From Leptospira saintgironsiae (lineage in GTDB: Bacteria > Spirochaetota > Leptospiria > Leptospirales > Leptospiraceae): a DNA stretch of 64,000 nucleotides. Shown piece by piece: positions 26,922-38,109 of this stretch. The position numbers were made by a program, and so were the translations under genes. Numbering within the stretch: position 1 is the first letter of the stretch; the number at the start of each line of letters is the position of its first letter. Location: contig NZ_NPDR01000002.1 in the NCBI RefSeq assembly GCF_002811765.1, forward strand, positions 1 through 64,000. The letters are read 5' to 3'. The notes beneath the pieces were generated by a model. That model had not been told where the DNA came from, ran no database searches, and saw only the letters and a list, made by a program, of their open reading frames with translations.

Positions 26922-29444
26922 TTAGTTTTTGTATTTTTCTAAAACCTTAAGGGTCCTTTGCATATCGTCTCTTTGTTGTTGCAGATCCTTCTTCAATAGT
27001 TCCGGAAGTTTTTTATTTTGATCTAAGAACTCTTGTGTTCTCTTTAATAAATTCGGATCCGGTTCGAAAGAAGGGAACATCATATGGCCGAATGCAGAAG
27101 CAAAATGTGGATCTCTTGTTTCATACACTGAGATCACCGAATTAAAATAAGAATCTGTATAAGAGACTAGTAGATTCTTTTGGTGATTCCATTGGAATCC
27201 TCTCATTCCGTATCTTAAGAAGTCAGTTGAATCTCCTTCTTTAGGTTTCAGGAATCTTTCCCAGGATTCTTTTTTGGTTTTAGCATCTGGGAAGGAAATT
27301 TGAGCTAAGAATGCCTTCTTTGCTCCAAGATCTGTATTATCTTTCGTAACTTCTTCTTCGATCCTTTTGGAGGATTCAGGATCCCCATAAGCGCTTAGCC
27401 TGGATAGAATGACCCAACGTCTTTCTTGGTCCATTGTAATGCCTGGAATACTTTTTTTCTGATCCAATAATTCTTTCAGATAAGAAAGTTGTTCTGGAGA
27501 TTTAGAAGTATTTTCTAATATTCTAAACCATAAGATCTGTTCTTGTTCTGGGTTTTGTGCTAAGAGAGATTTTTCCTTGGCGATACTGTTCAGTTTGTCT
27601 GACCAGTTTCTCTTCTCTGCTTCCGGAATATAATTATCAATTACTGTCAGAGCTTTGGTGAGTATATGGCTGTTTCGAACGGAAAGATCAGTTTCTTTTA
27701 AGCCTTGGTCCAAAGCTAACTCTAGGAACTCCTTAGGTGCAAGTTCGGCATCTCTTACCATTTGCCATAAACTTCCCCATACAACTCTTCTAGAAAAACG
27801 ATCCTTTAGAGTGTGTAGGCTTCTTTTTAAGATAGGAAGTGATTCTTTGCTTAGGTAGGTTTTGGCATATGCAAAGTCTTCTGTGTTTAAAAGTAGAAGG
27901 TCCGCTTCACCGGAATAATTCTCTTCGAGTAGGGTTTCTTTTCCTTTTACGAGTATTCTTTTTTTCCAGACTTCTTCTAATATTCCGTTCTTCTCTCTGA
28001 ATAAGGAAGCTTGGAGTGCATGCGTGCGTAGAAGCCCATTTGTAGCAGAAGGTCCTTGGTGTAAAAATAATCTACCGTTTTGGCGGACTGGGCTGAGAGT
28101 GTTTACTCCGGTTGTTTCGAGCCATTCTTTACTCCAGCCTCTGATATCGATCCCACTGGTTTCAGACATACAGGAAAGAAAATCGTTTAGAACTGTATTT
28201 TTCTCTGCATGTCTTTTGAAATAAAGCCTCATCGCATCTCTGAATTTTTCTTCACCTACATAATACATCAATTGGCGAAGAACTGAGGCACCTTTGGAAT
28301 AGGAGATCCCGTCGAAATTGCTGATTGCTTCTAATGTATTTTCTGCTTTTCCTGCAATAGGGTGAGTGGTAGAAAGTTGGTCTTCTCTATAAGCCCATTC
28401 TTCCCTTACATAAAAATGTTCTAATGCATCTGGGAAAATTTTCCCGTTAGACATGGAATAATAAGAAAGATAATCCGCAAAACTTTCGTTTAGCCAAAGA
28501 TCGTTCCACCATTTCATTGTGACCAGGTTTCCAAACCACATATGTACCATTTCGTGATACACAGTGTTTGCTCTGTTTAAGTATTCAGAATAGATCCTTG
28601 GACCTCTAAAAATATAACTTTCGGAGAATGTGACTGCTCCCACATTTTCCATGGCTCCCATATTGAATTCAGGCACAAATATCTGGTCGTATTTTCCGTA
28701 AGGATAAGGAACTCCAAAATATCCCTGGAGAAAACCGAAAGCTTCTTTGGTGATCGCAAATAAATTCTCGGCGTCCATATACTTTGAGAGAGATTTTCTA
28801 CAGAATATTCTAAGAGGAATTTCTCCTGCCTTATCTTCCCAAACTGCGTAAGGCCCTACGATCAAAGAGAATAAATAAGTGGAGAATTTTTTGGTCTTAT
28901 TGAACTTTATGTTTTTATAATTCCCTTTAGTTTCTTCCGATTTTGGGACTGTATTATGGATATAGGTCCATTCAGAAGGCCCTGTGATCTCTAATTCATA
29001 AGTTGCTTTTAGATCTGGCTGGTCAAAAGAAGGGAATAATCTATGGGCTTCGAATGGTTCGAAGTCAGTATGCATGTATTCTGCTTTGTCGGCAGGGTCT
29101 GTAAATTTATGAAAACCAGAACCACTATGATCAAATGCATTTTTGTATTTGATCTTAAGCTCGTTTTTGCCTTCTGCTAATAATTCTCCGGATAAGAAGA
29201 GTGCGGATTCTTTCTTTTCGTAATTTGTTTCTTCTTTTCCGTTCAGCCAAAGGATCTCTATCTTCTTGGATACAAAGTCTACTTTGAGTTTTCCCTTTTT
29301 GCCGCCACTATAAACAAATCTAACTGTAGTTTCTCCCTCGTATTCTTGGGATCCTTTTTCCAGTTTTAATTTTAAGGTATAGTCCACTTCCGAGATCTGC
29401 CCGGAGCGGAGCATTGCTTCTTGTTGGGTAAGAATATTATCCAT
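26922..29444 (-). CDS. pepN: M1 family aminopeptidase N
   Basis: An 840-residue zinc aminopeptidase. The exopeptidase motif GAMEN is at 263-267, the zinc site HEMVH at 297-301 with the third ligand Glu320 in [13 protein letters not shown], and the long helical C-terminal domain of the ERAP-like type follows. There is no signal peptide, so it acts in the cytoplasm, trimming peptides from the N-terminus. It starts 1 bp after the MFS gene stop and is the last gene of a NUDIX-MFS-pepN unit. Confidence 0.95.
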   Translation of the reverse strand: MDNILTQQEAMLRSGQISEVDYTLKLKLEKGSQEYEGETTVRFVYSGGKKGKLKVDFVSKKIEILWLNGKEETNYEKKESALFLSGELLAEGKNELKIKYKNAFDHSGSGFHKFTDPADKAEYMHTDFEPFEAHRLFPSFDQPDLKATYELEITGPSEWTYIHNTVPKSEETKGNYKNIKFNKTKKFSTYLFSLIVGPYAVWEDKAGEIPLRIFCRKSLSKYMDAENLFAITKEAFGFLQGYFGVPYPYGKYDQIFVPEFNMGAMENVGAVTFSESYIFRGPRIYSEYLNRANTVYHEMVHMWFGNLVTMKWWNDLWLNESFADYLSYYSMSNGKIFPDALEHFYVREEWAYREDQLSTTHPIAGKAENTLEAISNFDGISYSKGASVLRQLMYYVGEEKFRDAMRLYFKRHAEKNTVLNDFLSCMSETSGIDIRGWSKEWLETTGVNTLSPVRQNGRLFLHQGPSATNGLLRTHALQASLFREKNGILEEVWKKRILVKGKETLLEENYSGEADLLLLNTEDFAYAKTYLSKESLPILKRSLHTLKDRFSRRVVWGSLWQMVRDAELAPKEFLELALDQGLKETDLSVRNSHILTKALTVIDNYIPEAEKRNWSDKLNSIAKEKSLLAQNPEQEQILWFRILENTSKSPEQLSYLKELLDQKKSIPGITMDQERRWVILSRLSAYGDPESSKRIEEEVTKDNTDLGAKKAFLAQISFPDAKTKKESWERFLKPKEGDSTDFLRYGMRGFQWNHQKNLLVSYTDSYFNSVISVYETRDPHFASAFGHMMFPSFEPDPNLLKRTQEFLDQNKKLPELLKKDLQQQRDDMQRTLKVLEKYKN

Positions 29445-29445
29445 A

Positions 29446-30705
29446 TTAAACCGTTATATCCTTTAGATCCATTTTTCGAAGGCGAGGCGAGATTGCGGTA
29501 ATGATCCCTACAGTTAAAAGAGTGAGCGTTCCTCCTATAACCACAGAAGGGACGAGGCCAAATGCTTTTGCAGTTGCCCCGGATTCGAATGCTCCTAGTT
29601 CGTTAGAAGAACCAATGAATATATTATTCACAGCGGAAACTCTTCCTCTCATATGTTCTGGAGTATACATTTGAACGATTGTATGACGGATCACAACACT
29701 TACCATATCAAAGGAACCACTTACGATCAAGGCCGCGCAAGATAAGTAGAAGTTTCTAGAAAGTGCAAATACGATCATACATATCCCGAAACCAAATACG
29801 CTGCTAAGCAATATGATCCCTGAATTTGATTTAGGAGGTTTTACTGCGATAAATAATGCACAAAGAACCGCACCGATTGCAGGAGCAGATCTTAAAATTC
29901 CATAATATTCAGGACCCATTCCCAAAACTTCTCTGGAGAATGTAGGGATAAGTGCGACTGCTCCACCGAATAAAACTGCAAATAGATCCAAACTGATTGC
30001 GCCTAAGATCAACTGATGGCCGAACACGAACTTCCAACCGGTTCCTAAACTTTTCCAAATGGATTCCTTCTCCCCTTGTTTTTCAGGAACAGGTTTAGAA
30101 GGAACAAGTAACAAAAGAAATAAAGAGAATAACATGATACAGAAATCTGCAAGGAAAGCTGTCTGCACTCCATTAAATCCAGTCAGAAGTCCACCAAGCA
30201 TTGGACCTAAAACTGCAGAACCCTGCCATGCAACACCACTCCAAGTAGCAGCGTTCGGAAAAATTTCCTTAGAGACTAATTGAGTTTGAAAAGCTGCAAT
30301 ACTTGGAGATAAAAATCCTCTACAAATTCCGGAGAAGAAGATCACAGAATAGATCGGATACACCCAATATTTTTCGATCACCCATTCAAAACCAGGAAGG
30401 GTGAATAATAAAAGTAAGAAAGAACTAAAAGTCAGACCACTTAAGGAAAGAAAGATGATCTTCTTCCTTGGGAAACTATCCACGACCAATCCTGAAAAAA
30501 GAGAAACCGCTACATTAGGCACAAGCTCTGCAAATCCGATCAAGCCCACGAAAAATGCATCGTGAGTGATATGGTCAATCTGCCAGAAGACCACGGTGGA
30601 TTGCATAACGAATGAAAGTGTGACCAAAAATTTTCCGGCCAGAAAGTTCCTGAATTCAGGAACCTGTAAAGATACGAATGGGCTCGTGTTTGCGGATTTT
30701 GTCAT
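29446..30705 (-). CDS. MFS transporter (MFS_3, EntS-like)
   Basis: A 419-residue twelve-helix protein; [26 protein letters not shown] and [12 protein letters not shown] are typical of the MFS_3/EntS exporter group, as is the conserved [25 protein letters not shown] after helix 10. Members export siderophores or drugs, but many are unassigned. It sits 9 bp after the NUDIX gene and 1 bp before pepN, so expression is shared. The functional link between the three is not evident. Confidence 0.85.
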   Translation of the reverse strand: MTKSANTSPFVSLQVPEFRNFLAGKFLVTLSFVMQSTVVFWQIDHITHDAFFVGLIGFAELVPNVAVSLFSGLVVDSFPRKKIIFLSLSGLTFSSFLLLLFTLPGFEWVIEKYWVYPIYSVIFFSGICRGFLSPSIAAFQTQLVSKEIFPNAATWSGVAWQGSAVLGPMLGGLLTGFNGVQTAFLADFCIMLFSLFLLLLVPSKPVPEKQGEKESIWKSLGTGWKFVFGHQLILGAISLDLFAVLFGGAVALIPTFSREVLGMGPEYYGILRSAPAIGAVLCALFIAVKPPKSNSGIILLSSVFGFGICMIVFALSRNFYLSCAALIVSGSFDMVSVVIRHTIVQMYTPEHMRGRVSAVNNIFIGSSNELGAFESGATAKAFGLVPSVVIGGTLTLLTVGIITAISPRLRKMDLKDITV

Positions 30706-30714
30706 GAGATAGTT

Positions 30715-31299
30715 CTACTTCTTCTTTTCTCCGAATTTTAAAAAGAATAATCCGAATGCAGCCACGACCATTGCGTGGTGTAGGATATTCTTCTCTAAAA
30801 TTTCGGAAATTTTGTTTAAAGGATATTGATACACTTCTATTTGTTCGCTTTCATCCAGTTCCTGTCCATCCGGATGAGGATAAACGTTTCTGGCGATATA
30901 AGTATGACACCAATTGTTCATGAAAGCGGGATTTGCAGAAACCTTTCCTAAATATTCCCACTCGTCAGAGATAAAACCAGTCTCTTCTCTCAGTTCTGCT
31001 TGTGCGGATTCTAAGATTGAATTTTTTTCAGCGATTCCGCCTGGGATTTCCAAACAGTAAGAATGCAATCCGTGTCTGTATTGATCGATCAGTATCACAT
31101 TTTCGTCTGAAGTAAGTGCGATTACATTTACCCAATCCTTGGATTCTACTTTGAAAAAATTGCCTGAGATTGTTTTGTCTGGAGAAATTTTAGGAACTGA
31201 GACTAACTCAAAAATTGGAGTTTTGAAGGAGGAAGTTTTTTTTCCTTCTTCCCAAAGATTGGAATCGGGGAGGTAATTTTCTGGGCGGAATTCTTGCAT
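30715..31299 (-). CDS. NUDIX hydrolase, ADP-ribose pyrophosphatase-like
   Basis: A 194-residue protein with a full Nudix box starting GGIAEKNSILESAQ and ending REETGF (G-x5-E-x7-REUxEExGU). The preceding VILIDQYRHGLHSYCLEIPGG is typical of the ADP-ribose pyrophosphatase branch, which hydrolyses nucleoside diphosphate sugars. The basic tail and lack of signal place it in the cytosol. First gene of the unit with an MFS transporter and pepN; divergent from the helicase gene, with 163 bp of shared upstream DNA. Confidence 0.88.
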   Translation of the reverse strand: MQEFRPENYLPDSNLWEEGKKTSSFKTPIFELVSVPKISPDKTISGNFFKVESKDWVNVIALTSDENVILIDQYRHGLHSYCLEIPGGIAEKNSILESAQAELREETGFISDEWEYLGKVSANPAFMNNWCHTYIARNVYPHPDGQELDESEQIEVYQYPLNKISEILEKNILHHAMVVAAFGLFFLKFGEKKK

Positions 31300-31462
31300 A
31301 TCTGCCGTCTTTTCCAGTTTTTTGAAATCCTTTCAGATTCGCAAACCTTTGCCTGTACGCGGTTGACAAGAAGAGAAAAATCAGGATTATGTCGCTTATA
31401 CCAGGGGTTCGAAAAACCAGATTTTTCGGATCCTTTAGATTATTTTGCCCTCATAAAATCTG

Positions 31463-33889
31463 ATGAAAGAAGATACAAATCAAAGTCTGGATCTGTTTTC
31501 CCATCTGGAAATTTCGGACGGGAAAGCAGAAGAACCTGCGCAAGAACTGCCATTACTCAGCTTTTCGGAATCCATTTCCCTTCCAAAAGAAGAAGTGCCA
31601 GAGGAATCCTACGGTTCTTCCTTTTATGAAGAAGACGATTTTTCGGAAGTTTCTGAACCGGAACCAGTGGTAGGAACTCCAGACCAGGTAGAAGTCTCAG
31701 TTCTCACCGAGGTCGAGTCCGAATCTTCCGAAGTTTCAATTTCAACCGAAGTCCAATCTGATATTACGGAAGTTCCTGCGGAGAAGGATCAAGAAACTAT
31801 AGAAAAACCTTCTGCTCCCAAAAGAAAAAGAGAAGAAAAACCCAGGGAACCTCGGGATTCCGCTGCTATTTTCCTAAGTCTGTCTCCGGAACAGGCTCGC
31901 GCTGTTCAAACTATCCAAGGTCCTCTTTTAATTTTTGCTGGTGCAGGTTCTGGAAAAACAAGAGTGATCTCTAACCGGATCGCTCATATGATCCAGGACC
32001 ATCATATTCCTGCGGGGAAGATAGTTGCATTGTCCTTCACAAATAAAAGTGCAAAGGAAATGGGAGAAAGGGTTCGTAAATTAATTCCTAGGAATTTATT
32101 AAAAGGGATTACACTTTCTACATTCCACTCTCTTGGACTCGGAATTTTAAAAAAACATATTGAGAAGTTGGATTATAAACAACCTTTCCTTCTTCTAAAC
32201 CAAGCTGACCAAGAAGGTCTTGTCACTGGAATGCTTGTGGCCCAAAAGTTGGAGCCTAAACGTCCTCAGATCATGGAAGTTCTTTCTAAAATTTCCAGGA
32301 TCAAAAACTCAGGGGAAGATTATTTAGCTGATATGAGGACCTCTATGAATGAGGGAGATCTTCTGGCTGCTTCTCTTTTTCAGCAATACCAAGACACTTT
32401 AAAAGAACAGAACTCTATAGACTTCGATGATCTAATCCTTCTACCTTCTAAACTTTTAAGACAGTTCGAAGAAGTAAGAGATGAATACCATAAAAAGTTC
32501 CAATACTTCATGGTGGATGAGTTCCAGGATACAAACCCGATCCAATATGAATTTTTAAGAGCTCTCATGGGAGAATCGGACAATCTATGCGTGGTAGGTG
32601 ATGACGATCAGTCCATCTATGCATTTAGAGGTTCTGATGTAAGTTTGATCCTTGGATTCGAAAATGATTTTAAAGGTGCAAACGTTATCCGTCTCTTAGA
32701 GAATTATAGATCCACTGATATCATAGTCTCTGCTGCAAACTCTCTGATTCGTCATAATCTTTCCAGAAGATCCAAGGAACTTTTCTCTAAGGTGCCTGGT
32801 GCGCTCAAAGTGAAGTATGTGGAAAGAAGTGACGAGAAAGACGAAGCGGAATGGGTTGCGGAAAGTATCCGAGAAGAGATCATCAAACAAGCTAGAAAGG
32901 GAAGCCAGATCGCAATTTTATTCCGTACGAACTTCCAATCCAGACCTTTTGAAGAAGCATTTAGATCTAGAGAAATGCCTTATAAGGTAGTGGGTGGTTA
33001 TAACTTCTTCGACCGTAAAGAAGTCCGAGATCTGATCTCTTATATCCGTATCATCGCAAACCAGAAGGACGATGCATCTTTATTAAGAATTATTAATTAT
33101 CCGAAACGTGGGATCGGTGCCGGATCCATCTCTCTTGTGCATGAAAAAGCGGCTCAGAACAAAGAATCTCTTTATGAGACATTATTCAGGGTCTGCGAAT
33201 CCCCGGATTTTATCCCAGATTTGAACCGCAAAATTTCTTCCGAGATCTATAATTTCGTAAATTTGATCGAAAAGGCTAAGAAAAAGTTCTCATCTTCTCC
33301 AAGGCTATTCTTCGCATTACGAGAGTTAATCGCAGATCTGGGTCTTGAAAAAGAGATCGTGTTGGAAGAGAAAGAAGAGAAGGTCGCGAAGGCCCGTATA
33401 TATAATATGTCCGAGCTTGTGAACATGCTAGCGTTCTTCGAAGAGAATAATGACTCAGGTGAAAAACCTACACTATTCGACTTTATCAACCGTTTGGCGA
33501 TGCTTATGGAAGATGAGCCTTCTGACGAGAAAGAAGATAATCGAGTACAGTTACTCACCATTCACCAATCTAAAGGATTAGAATTCGAGTCTGTTTATGT
33601 CGTAGGACTAGAAGAGGGGATTTTACCTTCCGGAAGAGCCACTGTAGAAGACCAATCTGTGGACGAAGAGCGGCGTTTGATGTATGTAGCGATGACTCGG
33701 GCGAAGAGGCATTTGTGCTTGACAGGTGCCGCTAATCGCCGCAAATTTGGGGAGCAATTGGCCTCCGAGCCTTCTCGCTTCCTTAAGGAGATAGATCCGG
33801 AGACTTTGGACTGGCTTTCTAACGAAGAAACCAGACAACAGGAGACTAGTGATTTCCTGCAAGAGCTCGAAAAATTGAAAATCGGATGA
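31463..33889 (+). CDS. UvrD/PcrA/Rep-type superfamily 1 DNA helicase with acidic N-terminal extension
   Basis: An 808-residue SF1A helicase. Motifs in order: GAGSGKTR (Walker A), ALSFTNKSAKEM, VDEFQDTNPIQYEF (Walker B), GDDDQSIYAFRGS, LLENYRST, TIHQSKGLEFESVYV and YVAMTRAKRHL. It translocates 3'-5' on single-stranded DNA in repair or replication restart. Residues 1-130 before the helicase core are a low-complexity Glu/Ser/Val-rich extension ending in a basic KRKREEKPREPRD patch, which is not part of standard PcrA. The C-terminus lacks the long PcrA/UvrD RNA-polymerase-binding tail, which makes Rep the nearest comparison. Confidence 0.92.
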   Translation: MKEDTNQSLDLFSHLEISDGKAEEPAQELPLLSFSESISLPKEEVPEESYGSSFYEEDDFSEVSEPEPVVGTPDQVEVSVLTEVESESSEVSISTEVQSDITEVPAEKDQETIEKPSAPKRKREEKPREPRDSAAIFLSLSPEQARAVQTIQGPLLIFAGAGSGKTRVISNRIAHMIQDHHIPAGKIVALSFTNKSAKEMGERVRKLIPRNLLKGITLSTFHSLGLGILKKHIEKLDYKQPFLLLNQADQEGLVTGMLVAQKLEPKRPQIMEVLSKISRIKNSGEDYLADMRTSMNEGDLLAASLFQQYQDTLKEQNSIDFDDLILLPSKLLRQFEEVRDEYHKKFQYFMVDEFQDTNPIQYEFLRALMGESDNLCVVGDDDQSIYAFRGSDVSLILGFENDFKGANVIRLLENYRSTDIIVSAANSLIRHNLSRRSKELFSKVPGALKVKYVERSDEKDEAEWVAESIREEIIKQARKGSQIAILFRTNFQSRPFEEAFRSREMPYKVVGGYNFFDRKEVRDLISYIRIIANQKDDASLLRIINYPKRGIGAGSISLVHEKAAQNKESLYETLFRVCESPDFIPDLNRKISSEIYNFVNLIEKAKKKFSSSPRLFFALRELIADLGLEKEIVLEEKEEKVAKARIYNMSELVNMLAFFEENNDSGEKPTLFDFINRLAMLMEDEPSDEKEDNRVQLLTIHQSKGLEFESVYVVGLEEGILPSGRATVEDQSVDEERRLMYVAMTRAKRHLCLTGAANRRKFGEQLASEPSRFLKEIDPETLDWLSNEETRQQETSDFLQELEKLKIG

Positions 33890-33893
33890 GAAA

Positions 33894-34538
33894 ATGAGTA
33901 AATATCTGACAATATTGTTTATCGGAGCTCAATTCCTCCTCTACTGTGCAAGTACACAAAAAGAAGGGGCGGTTTCCGCCAATTTAGAGACCCAGGTCCG
34001 AGCGGAAATCAAGGGAATAGACCAGCAATTAACTGATCTACACCCTGAAGACAAAAGACGTTCCGAGCTACTCCTCCAAAAATCCAAACTTTTACTAAAA
34101 ATCGAATCTTTCAAAGAAGCTTCCCTCGTACTCCGAGAAGTTCAAAATTCCAAAGATGGTCGTAATCTTCAGCATTTGGACCATTATTTAGGTTCTGCCT
34201 ATCTTGGGATCAATGACTATGATAATGCTATCGTTCATTTCCGTAAATCGGACAATGTAGATCGCGATTTTGAGTCAGTTACCCGCAAAAAAATGTGGGC
34301 AAGAGCGTATTTCGAAGATGAGAAATATGGCCAAGCTCTCGGGATTTTAGGCAGAGCTTCCAGAGAGAAAAACTTCGAAAAAGATCTATTCTACTATGAG
34401 ACCGTAGTAGTCAGCTTCTACAGAATTAAGGAATACAAAAGATGTCAGTTGGTTCTGGAAGAGGGATTACAGAAATTTCCGGAAAGCCTAGTACTGAAGG
34501 AAACCTCGGAGAAAATCAGCCAGGTTCTCCAACGGTAA
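33894..34538 (+). CDS. tetratricopeptide-type lipoprotein
   Basis: A 214-residue lipoprotein: signal ending in FLLYC (Cys about residue 18), then an amphipathic helical protein with TPR-like units, e.g. YLGSAYLGINDYDNAIVHFRKS and KMWARAYFEDEKYGQALGILGRA. TPR lipoproteins often scaffold envelope complexes. It starts 4 bp after the helicase stop and precedes the AsmA-like gene by 50 bp, so may belong with the latter. Confidence 0.75.
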   Translation: MSKYLTILFIGAQFLLYCASTQKEGAVSANLETQVRAEIKGIDQQLTDLHPEDKRRSELLLQKSKLLLKIESFKEASLVLREVQNSKDGRNLQHLDHYLGSAYLGINDYDNAIVHFRKSDNVDRDFESVTRKKMWARAYFEDEKYGQALGILGRASREKNFEKDLFYYETVVVSFYRIKEYKRCQLVLEEGLQKFPESLVLKETSEKISQVLQR

Positions 34539-34588
34539 TTTACCTCACTTTCCCTCTCCCTAAAAATCCATTATTTAAAAAGGACAGC

Positions 34589-36802
34589 GTGACATTTCAG
34601 ATCGCTGTCCCGGATAAACTGTATCGATTCGCATCTTCTTCCTTTTCAAAGATACAAACTATCACTGAAAAACCTTCCTTTAGAAAGATATCCATTGCTC
34701 TAATTGTAGTTTTCCTTCTTCTTGCGACAGCTAAAGAAACTGCAGAATGGTACTTCGTAAGAAGAGTGTTGGATTTACGCGGGGTGAAGGAACTCACTCG
34801 CGGATTCATCAACGAAGAATTGGACAGGGCAGTAACACTTGGAGTCGTAGAATACGAATTTCCAAATCATGTATTTATAGAAGATCTAAAAATTTCCAGC
34901 GATGAGGACTTTGCTTCTCAGAGAATGATCTTCAAAGCAAACAAAATAGAATTATTATTAAGAGGTCTTTGGAAAGGCCAACCTTCCGTAAGAGCGATTC
35001 GAGTGCGTAACGCACAATTGAGTATCGATCTGGAAGATAGGATCTCCGGGGAAATTCTATCCTATATCCATAAGATCAATATTCCTGAGATCAGATTAGA
35101 AGATACAACAGTTACAGTTTATAAAGGTGGCAAGGTCCTTTTAGAAAATGTGAAAGGAATCGATTTTAATATCCGAAAAGAGGATACTAAGATCAATGTT
35201 CAAATTTCTGATTCTCTATTTCCTATTCCGGGATTTAGATATGTGAGCGGAAAGTTCAGCACTGATATCGGAAGTAAAAATATGAATTTGGAAATTCTGT
35301 TTAAGAATGCAAAGGCAGAAAATTCCGGAGGTTTATATTCAGAATTCTCTCAGTTTTATCCTAAGAAGGGAAAAATTTCGGGCCGTGCCGTTCTGGAATC
35401 AGATGGAACCAATTTAAAGGTCGAAGGTAAAACAGAATTTTCTAATGTAAAAGGGATCGTTTTACAAGAGCTTCCTTTGCAAAGCGAAGTTTGGGAATGG
35501 AAAGATATAGATCTGGAACATGAATGGACTCGTAATCAGAAAGGTGATGTCTTTACTGAAGAACATAAGATATTTTCTGGAGAGGATAAACTTACTCTTC
35601 TGAAATCTAAAAATGAGAAAGGACTGAAGTCCTGGGATTTAAGCCTTACTGTCCAAGATTTAGATGATATTCGTAATTTTCTGCCAGTTTCTTCTGATTT
35701 AAAAACTCTAGGTGGAAGTTTAGATCTACATTGGAAGGGAACTGAAACCGGAAGTTATGGAGACTGGATGAAGTCAGAGGCTAAATTTTCTCTCCAAGAT
35801 TTTGTGTGGAAGGATACTTATTTGGATCTGGAAATCAAAGATGGGGAATTAGCTTGGAATCCTGCAGGAATTTTAGAAGCAAAATTCAAAGGAAAACAAT
35901 TTGGTCTTCCTTGGTCGGCAAATCTAAAAGGCAAAACAGGATATAAAAAGGGGATCAAGGGAGATGGGACCGCTTACTTTCCTTTACAGGGAGAATATAA
36001 TTTAGAGTTAGAGACTGACTCAATCGTTCTTTCAAATTTTTTTCCTTTATATAGTTCAGTTCGCCAATGGATACGAGAAGATATCCATACTAGAATGGAA
36101 AAGCTCATACCGGAGATTAATTTTACTAGAACCCCAATCTATAAATATTTCTTAGAAAATCCCACAGGTAGTCTTAAACTTACAGCTAAGGAAGTGAAAT
36201 GGGATCTCGGACTTCCGAGTATGGGTAAGTTGGATGTGGGTTTGAAATTTGCACCTTCTCAATCTAGATTGGATGCAAGTATTGCTGGTTCGGGAACCGC
36301 TAAATTGAATTCATATTTTACGTATGGTACTGATAATCCTTATTTCGGAATAGATTTCGAGACGATCAATTTGGCTTGGGGAGTTCCAAGCTTTTCATTC
36401 TGTGGTGGAGATTTGATCCCTGAAAGTTTGGATTCAGACGGTAATATTAGATTTAACGGAAATAATTTCCTAGACATTCATGATAGAATGTATGTCACCA
36501 TAGACAAGGTGAAACTTTCAAATACCGTTTGGAAAGGAAAGGGAGAATTTCCAGTTCCAGTTCCTGCTAAGTTTGAGATGGGATTTGATTATTGGAATCC
36601 TGGCAGCCCACCCAAAAGAAACGTTTATTGGAAGGGTGGAAACGTAAGTGCCACTGCGAATTCTTATATAGATTCTGATTCTGTTAAATACTTTGTGACT
36701 GGGAATACTTACTCGCTTTCCAGTGAATCCAATTCTGCAGTTCCGATTTCTGCATTTGCTTTTAAGATTAAAGAGAATCGCGCCGGCTGCGTGAAAGAGT
36801 AG
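34589..36802 (+). CDS. AsmA/DUF748-like membrane-anchored envelope protein
   Basis: The open frame begins at 34442 inside the preceding gene, but a GTG at 34589, preceded by AAAGGA, is the likely start: the region before it is out-of-frame read-through of the TPR gene. The product is about 737 residues: one N-terminal membrane helix (ISIALIVVFLLLATA), then a very long beta-rich periplasmic part with repeated short amphipathic strands and segments such as IRAIRVRNAQLSIDLEDR-like and VDFNIRKED-type patterns (residues ~120-250) typical of AsmA/TamB-type bridges. Such proteins carry lipids between membranes or modulate outer-membrane assembly. The family call is tentative. Confidence 0.6.
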   Translation: MTFQIAVPDKLYRFASSSFSKIQTITEKPSFRKISIALIVVFLLLATAKETAEWYFVRRVLDLRGVKELTRGFINEELDRAVTLGVVEYEFPNHVFIEDLKISSDEDFASQRMIFKANKIELLLRGLWKGQPSVRAIRVRNAQLSIDLEDRISGEILSYIHKINIPEIRLEDTTVTVYKGGKVLLENVKGIDFNIRKEDTKINVQISDSLFPIPGFRYVSGKFSTDIGSKNMNLEILFKNAKAENSGGLYSEFSQFYPKKGKISGRAVLESDGTNLKVEGKTEFSNVKGIVLQELPLQSEVWEWKDIDLEHEWTRNQKGDVFTEEHKIFSGEDKLTLLKSKNEKGLKSWDLSLTVQDLDDIRNFLPVSSDLKTLGGSLDLHWKGTETGSYGDWMKSEAKFSLQDFVWKDTYLDLEIKDGELAWNPAGILEAKFKGKQFGLPWSANLKGKTGYKKGIKGDGTAYFPLQGEYNLELETDSIVLSNFFPLYSSVRQWIREDIHTRMEKLIPEINFTRTPIYKYFLENPTGSLKLTAKEVKWDLGLPSMGKLDVGLKFAPSQSRLDASIAGSGTAKLNSYFTYGTDNPYFGIDFETINLAWGVPSFSFCGGDLIPESLDSDGNIRFNGNNFLDIHDRMYVTIDKVKLSNTVWKGKGEFPVPVPAKFEMGFDYWNPGSPPKRNVYWKGGNVSATANSYIDSDSVKYFVTGNTYSLSSESNSAVPISAFAFKIKENRAGCVKE

Positions 36803-36820
36803 GGTTGCTCCACAATCTCT

Positions 36821-36836
36821 TGTTGGAGTTCCTACA
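36821..36836. repeat. interspersed palindrome overlapping the lpxB stop
   Basis: TGTTGGAGTTCCTACA, a near-perfect 16-bp palindrome of the TGTNGGAACTCCNACA family, overlaps the last codons of lpxB. With CTCCACAA 10 bp before, it can also form a hairpin between the convergent genes. Confidence 0.6.
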
Positions 36837-38109
36837 CTGCAGTTGGCTTTTCTTTCAAAAACTGAAGAATTGCTCTACTTGCATTTTTAGAACTATGCTC
36901 TTCGCCTAGAGATTCCTTTACGGAGCGGATCTCTTCTATCATTTGGTTCCTGTATTTTTTATTTTTCAGGATGGCCATTGTTTCTCTTACAGTTTCTTCC
37001 GGAGTACATTCTGCCTGAATGAGTTCCTTCACTGTTTCTCTTCCGCTTAATATATTAACAAGCCCTATAAATGGTGTGCGGATTAGGAGTGCAGAGATAA
37101 AATAACTGAGTAGGCTGACCTTATATAAGATCACCATTGGTTTTTCAAAATATACAACTTCTAAAGTAGCAGTTCCAGAAGTTACTAAAACAATATCAGA
37201 AGCTTCAATACATCTTAAAGAACTATCGAATAAGTATTCGATTTTGATACCAGGATGAGATTCTTCTGTTGCCTTAATTTTAGTTTGGATAAACTCTTCT
37301 TCTTTAAGATTAATATTTGGAATTAGAAAACGTACATGTTTTTTTTCTGCTTCCGCTTCTTGGTGGATGAGTGCTGCAGATTGGAGTAGTGTATCCAACA
37401 TTCTATGGATCTCTCCGGAGCGAGAGCCTGGCATAAGAGTGATTGTTTGCAGATGAGCTATTTGTTTCTCATCTACAGGAATAGGAGCTTCTTTTCGGAT
37501 CTTTTCCTTAATCCTTTGTGCGATTGGATGTCCTACAAATACGGAACGAACTCCATAATCGTCGTAAATCTTTTTCTCAAATGGAAATAATACCAACATC
37601 AGATCTATTGTTTCTTTAATCTTATAGATCCGGCCGAAATTCCAGGCCCAAAGTTGGGGAGAAACATAGAAGATCACTTTGATCCCTAACGCTTTCAATT
37701 TTTCTGCAAGTCGCAGATTGAAACCTGGATAATCGACTAGGATCGCATGTGTACAAGAACGTGCCACTGCTTCTTCTACCAATCGATCCATAAGTGCTTT
37801 TAAGAATTTGTATTTGAATAGTACTGCAGTGAAACCGATTACAGAAAGTTCTTCCATGTCTTCGATGGAGTCGAAACCTTCTTCCAACATTCTGGGACCG
37901 CCAATCCCGAAAAATGTAAGGTCTGGATCATGTTTTTTAAGTTCTTTTAATACTTCTGCGCCTAGTAGATCGCCAGAATGTTCTCCGGCTAATATCATAA
38001 ATACGGGAGAAGAAGGTACGGAAAGATTTTCCGTCCTAATTTTGTCTCCGGCCTTCTTAGGCTTTAGGGAGCTTTTTTTGGGTAGAGTTAATTTTCGAGA
38101 CGTTGCCAC
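36832..38109 (-). CDS. lpxB: lipid-A-disaccharide synthase
   Basis: A 425-residue glycosyltransferase that joins 2,3-diacylglucosamine-1-phosphate to UDP-diacylglucosamine in lipid A synthesis. Family landmarks: ILAGEHSGDLLGAEVLKEL, FFGIGGPRM, VDYPGFNLRLAEK, YVSPQLWAWNFGRI and LPGSRSGEI-like LMPGSRSGEIHRM. The start is a GTG at 38109 that lies 53 bp inside lpxI and adds a basic extension of about 35 residues; the next ATG (37998) would cut into the first beta strand. It takes the product of LpxI, encoded directly upstream. Confidence 0.95.
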   Translation of the reverse strand: MATSRKLTLPKKSSLKPKKAGDKIRTENLSVPSSPVFMILAGEHSGDLLGAEVLKELKKHDPDLTFFGIGGPRMLEEGFDSIEDMEELSVIGFTAVLFKYKFLKALMDRLVEEAVARSCTHAILVDYPGFNLRLAEKLKALGIKVIFYVSPQLWAWNFGRIYKIKETIDLMLVLFPFEKKIYDDYGVRSVFVGHPIAQRIKEKIRKEAPIPVDEKQIAHLQTITLMPGSRSGEIHRMLDTLLQSAALIHQEAEAEKKHVRFLIPNINLKEEEFIQTKIKATEESHPGIKIEYLFDSSLRCIEASDIVLVTSGTATLEVVYFEKPMVILYKVSLLSYFISALLIRTPFIGLVNILSGRETVKELIQAECTPEETVRETMAILKNKKYRNQMIEEIRSVKESLGEEHSSKNASRAILQFLKEKPTAV

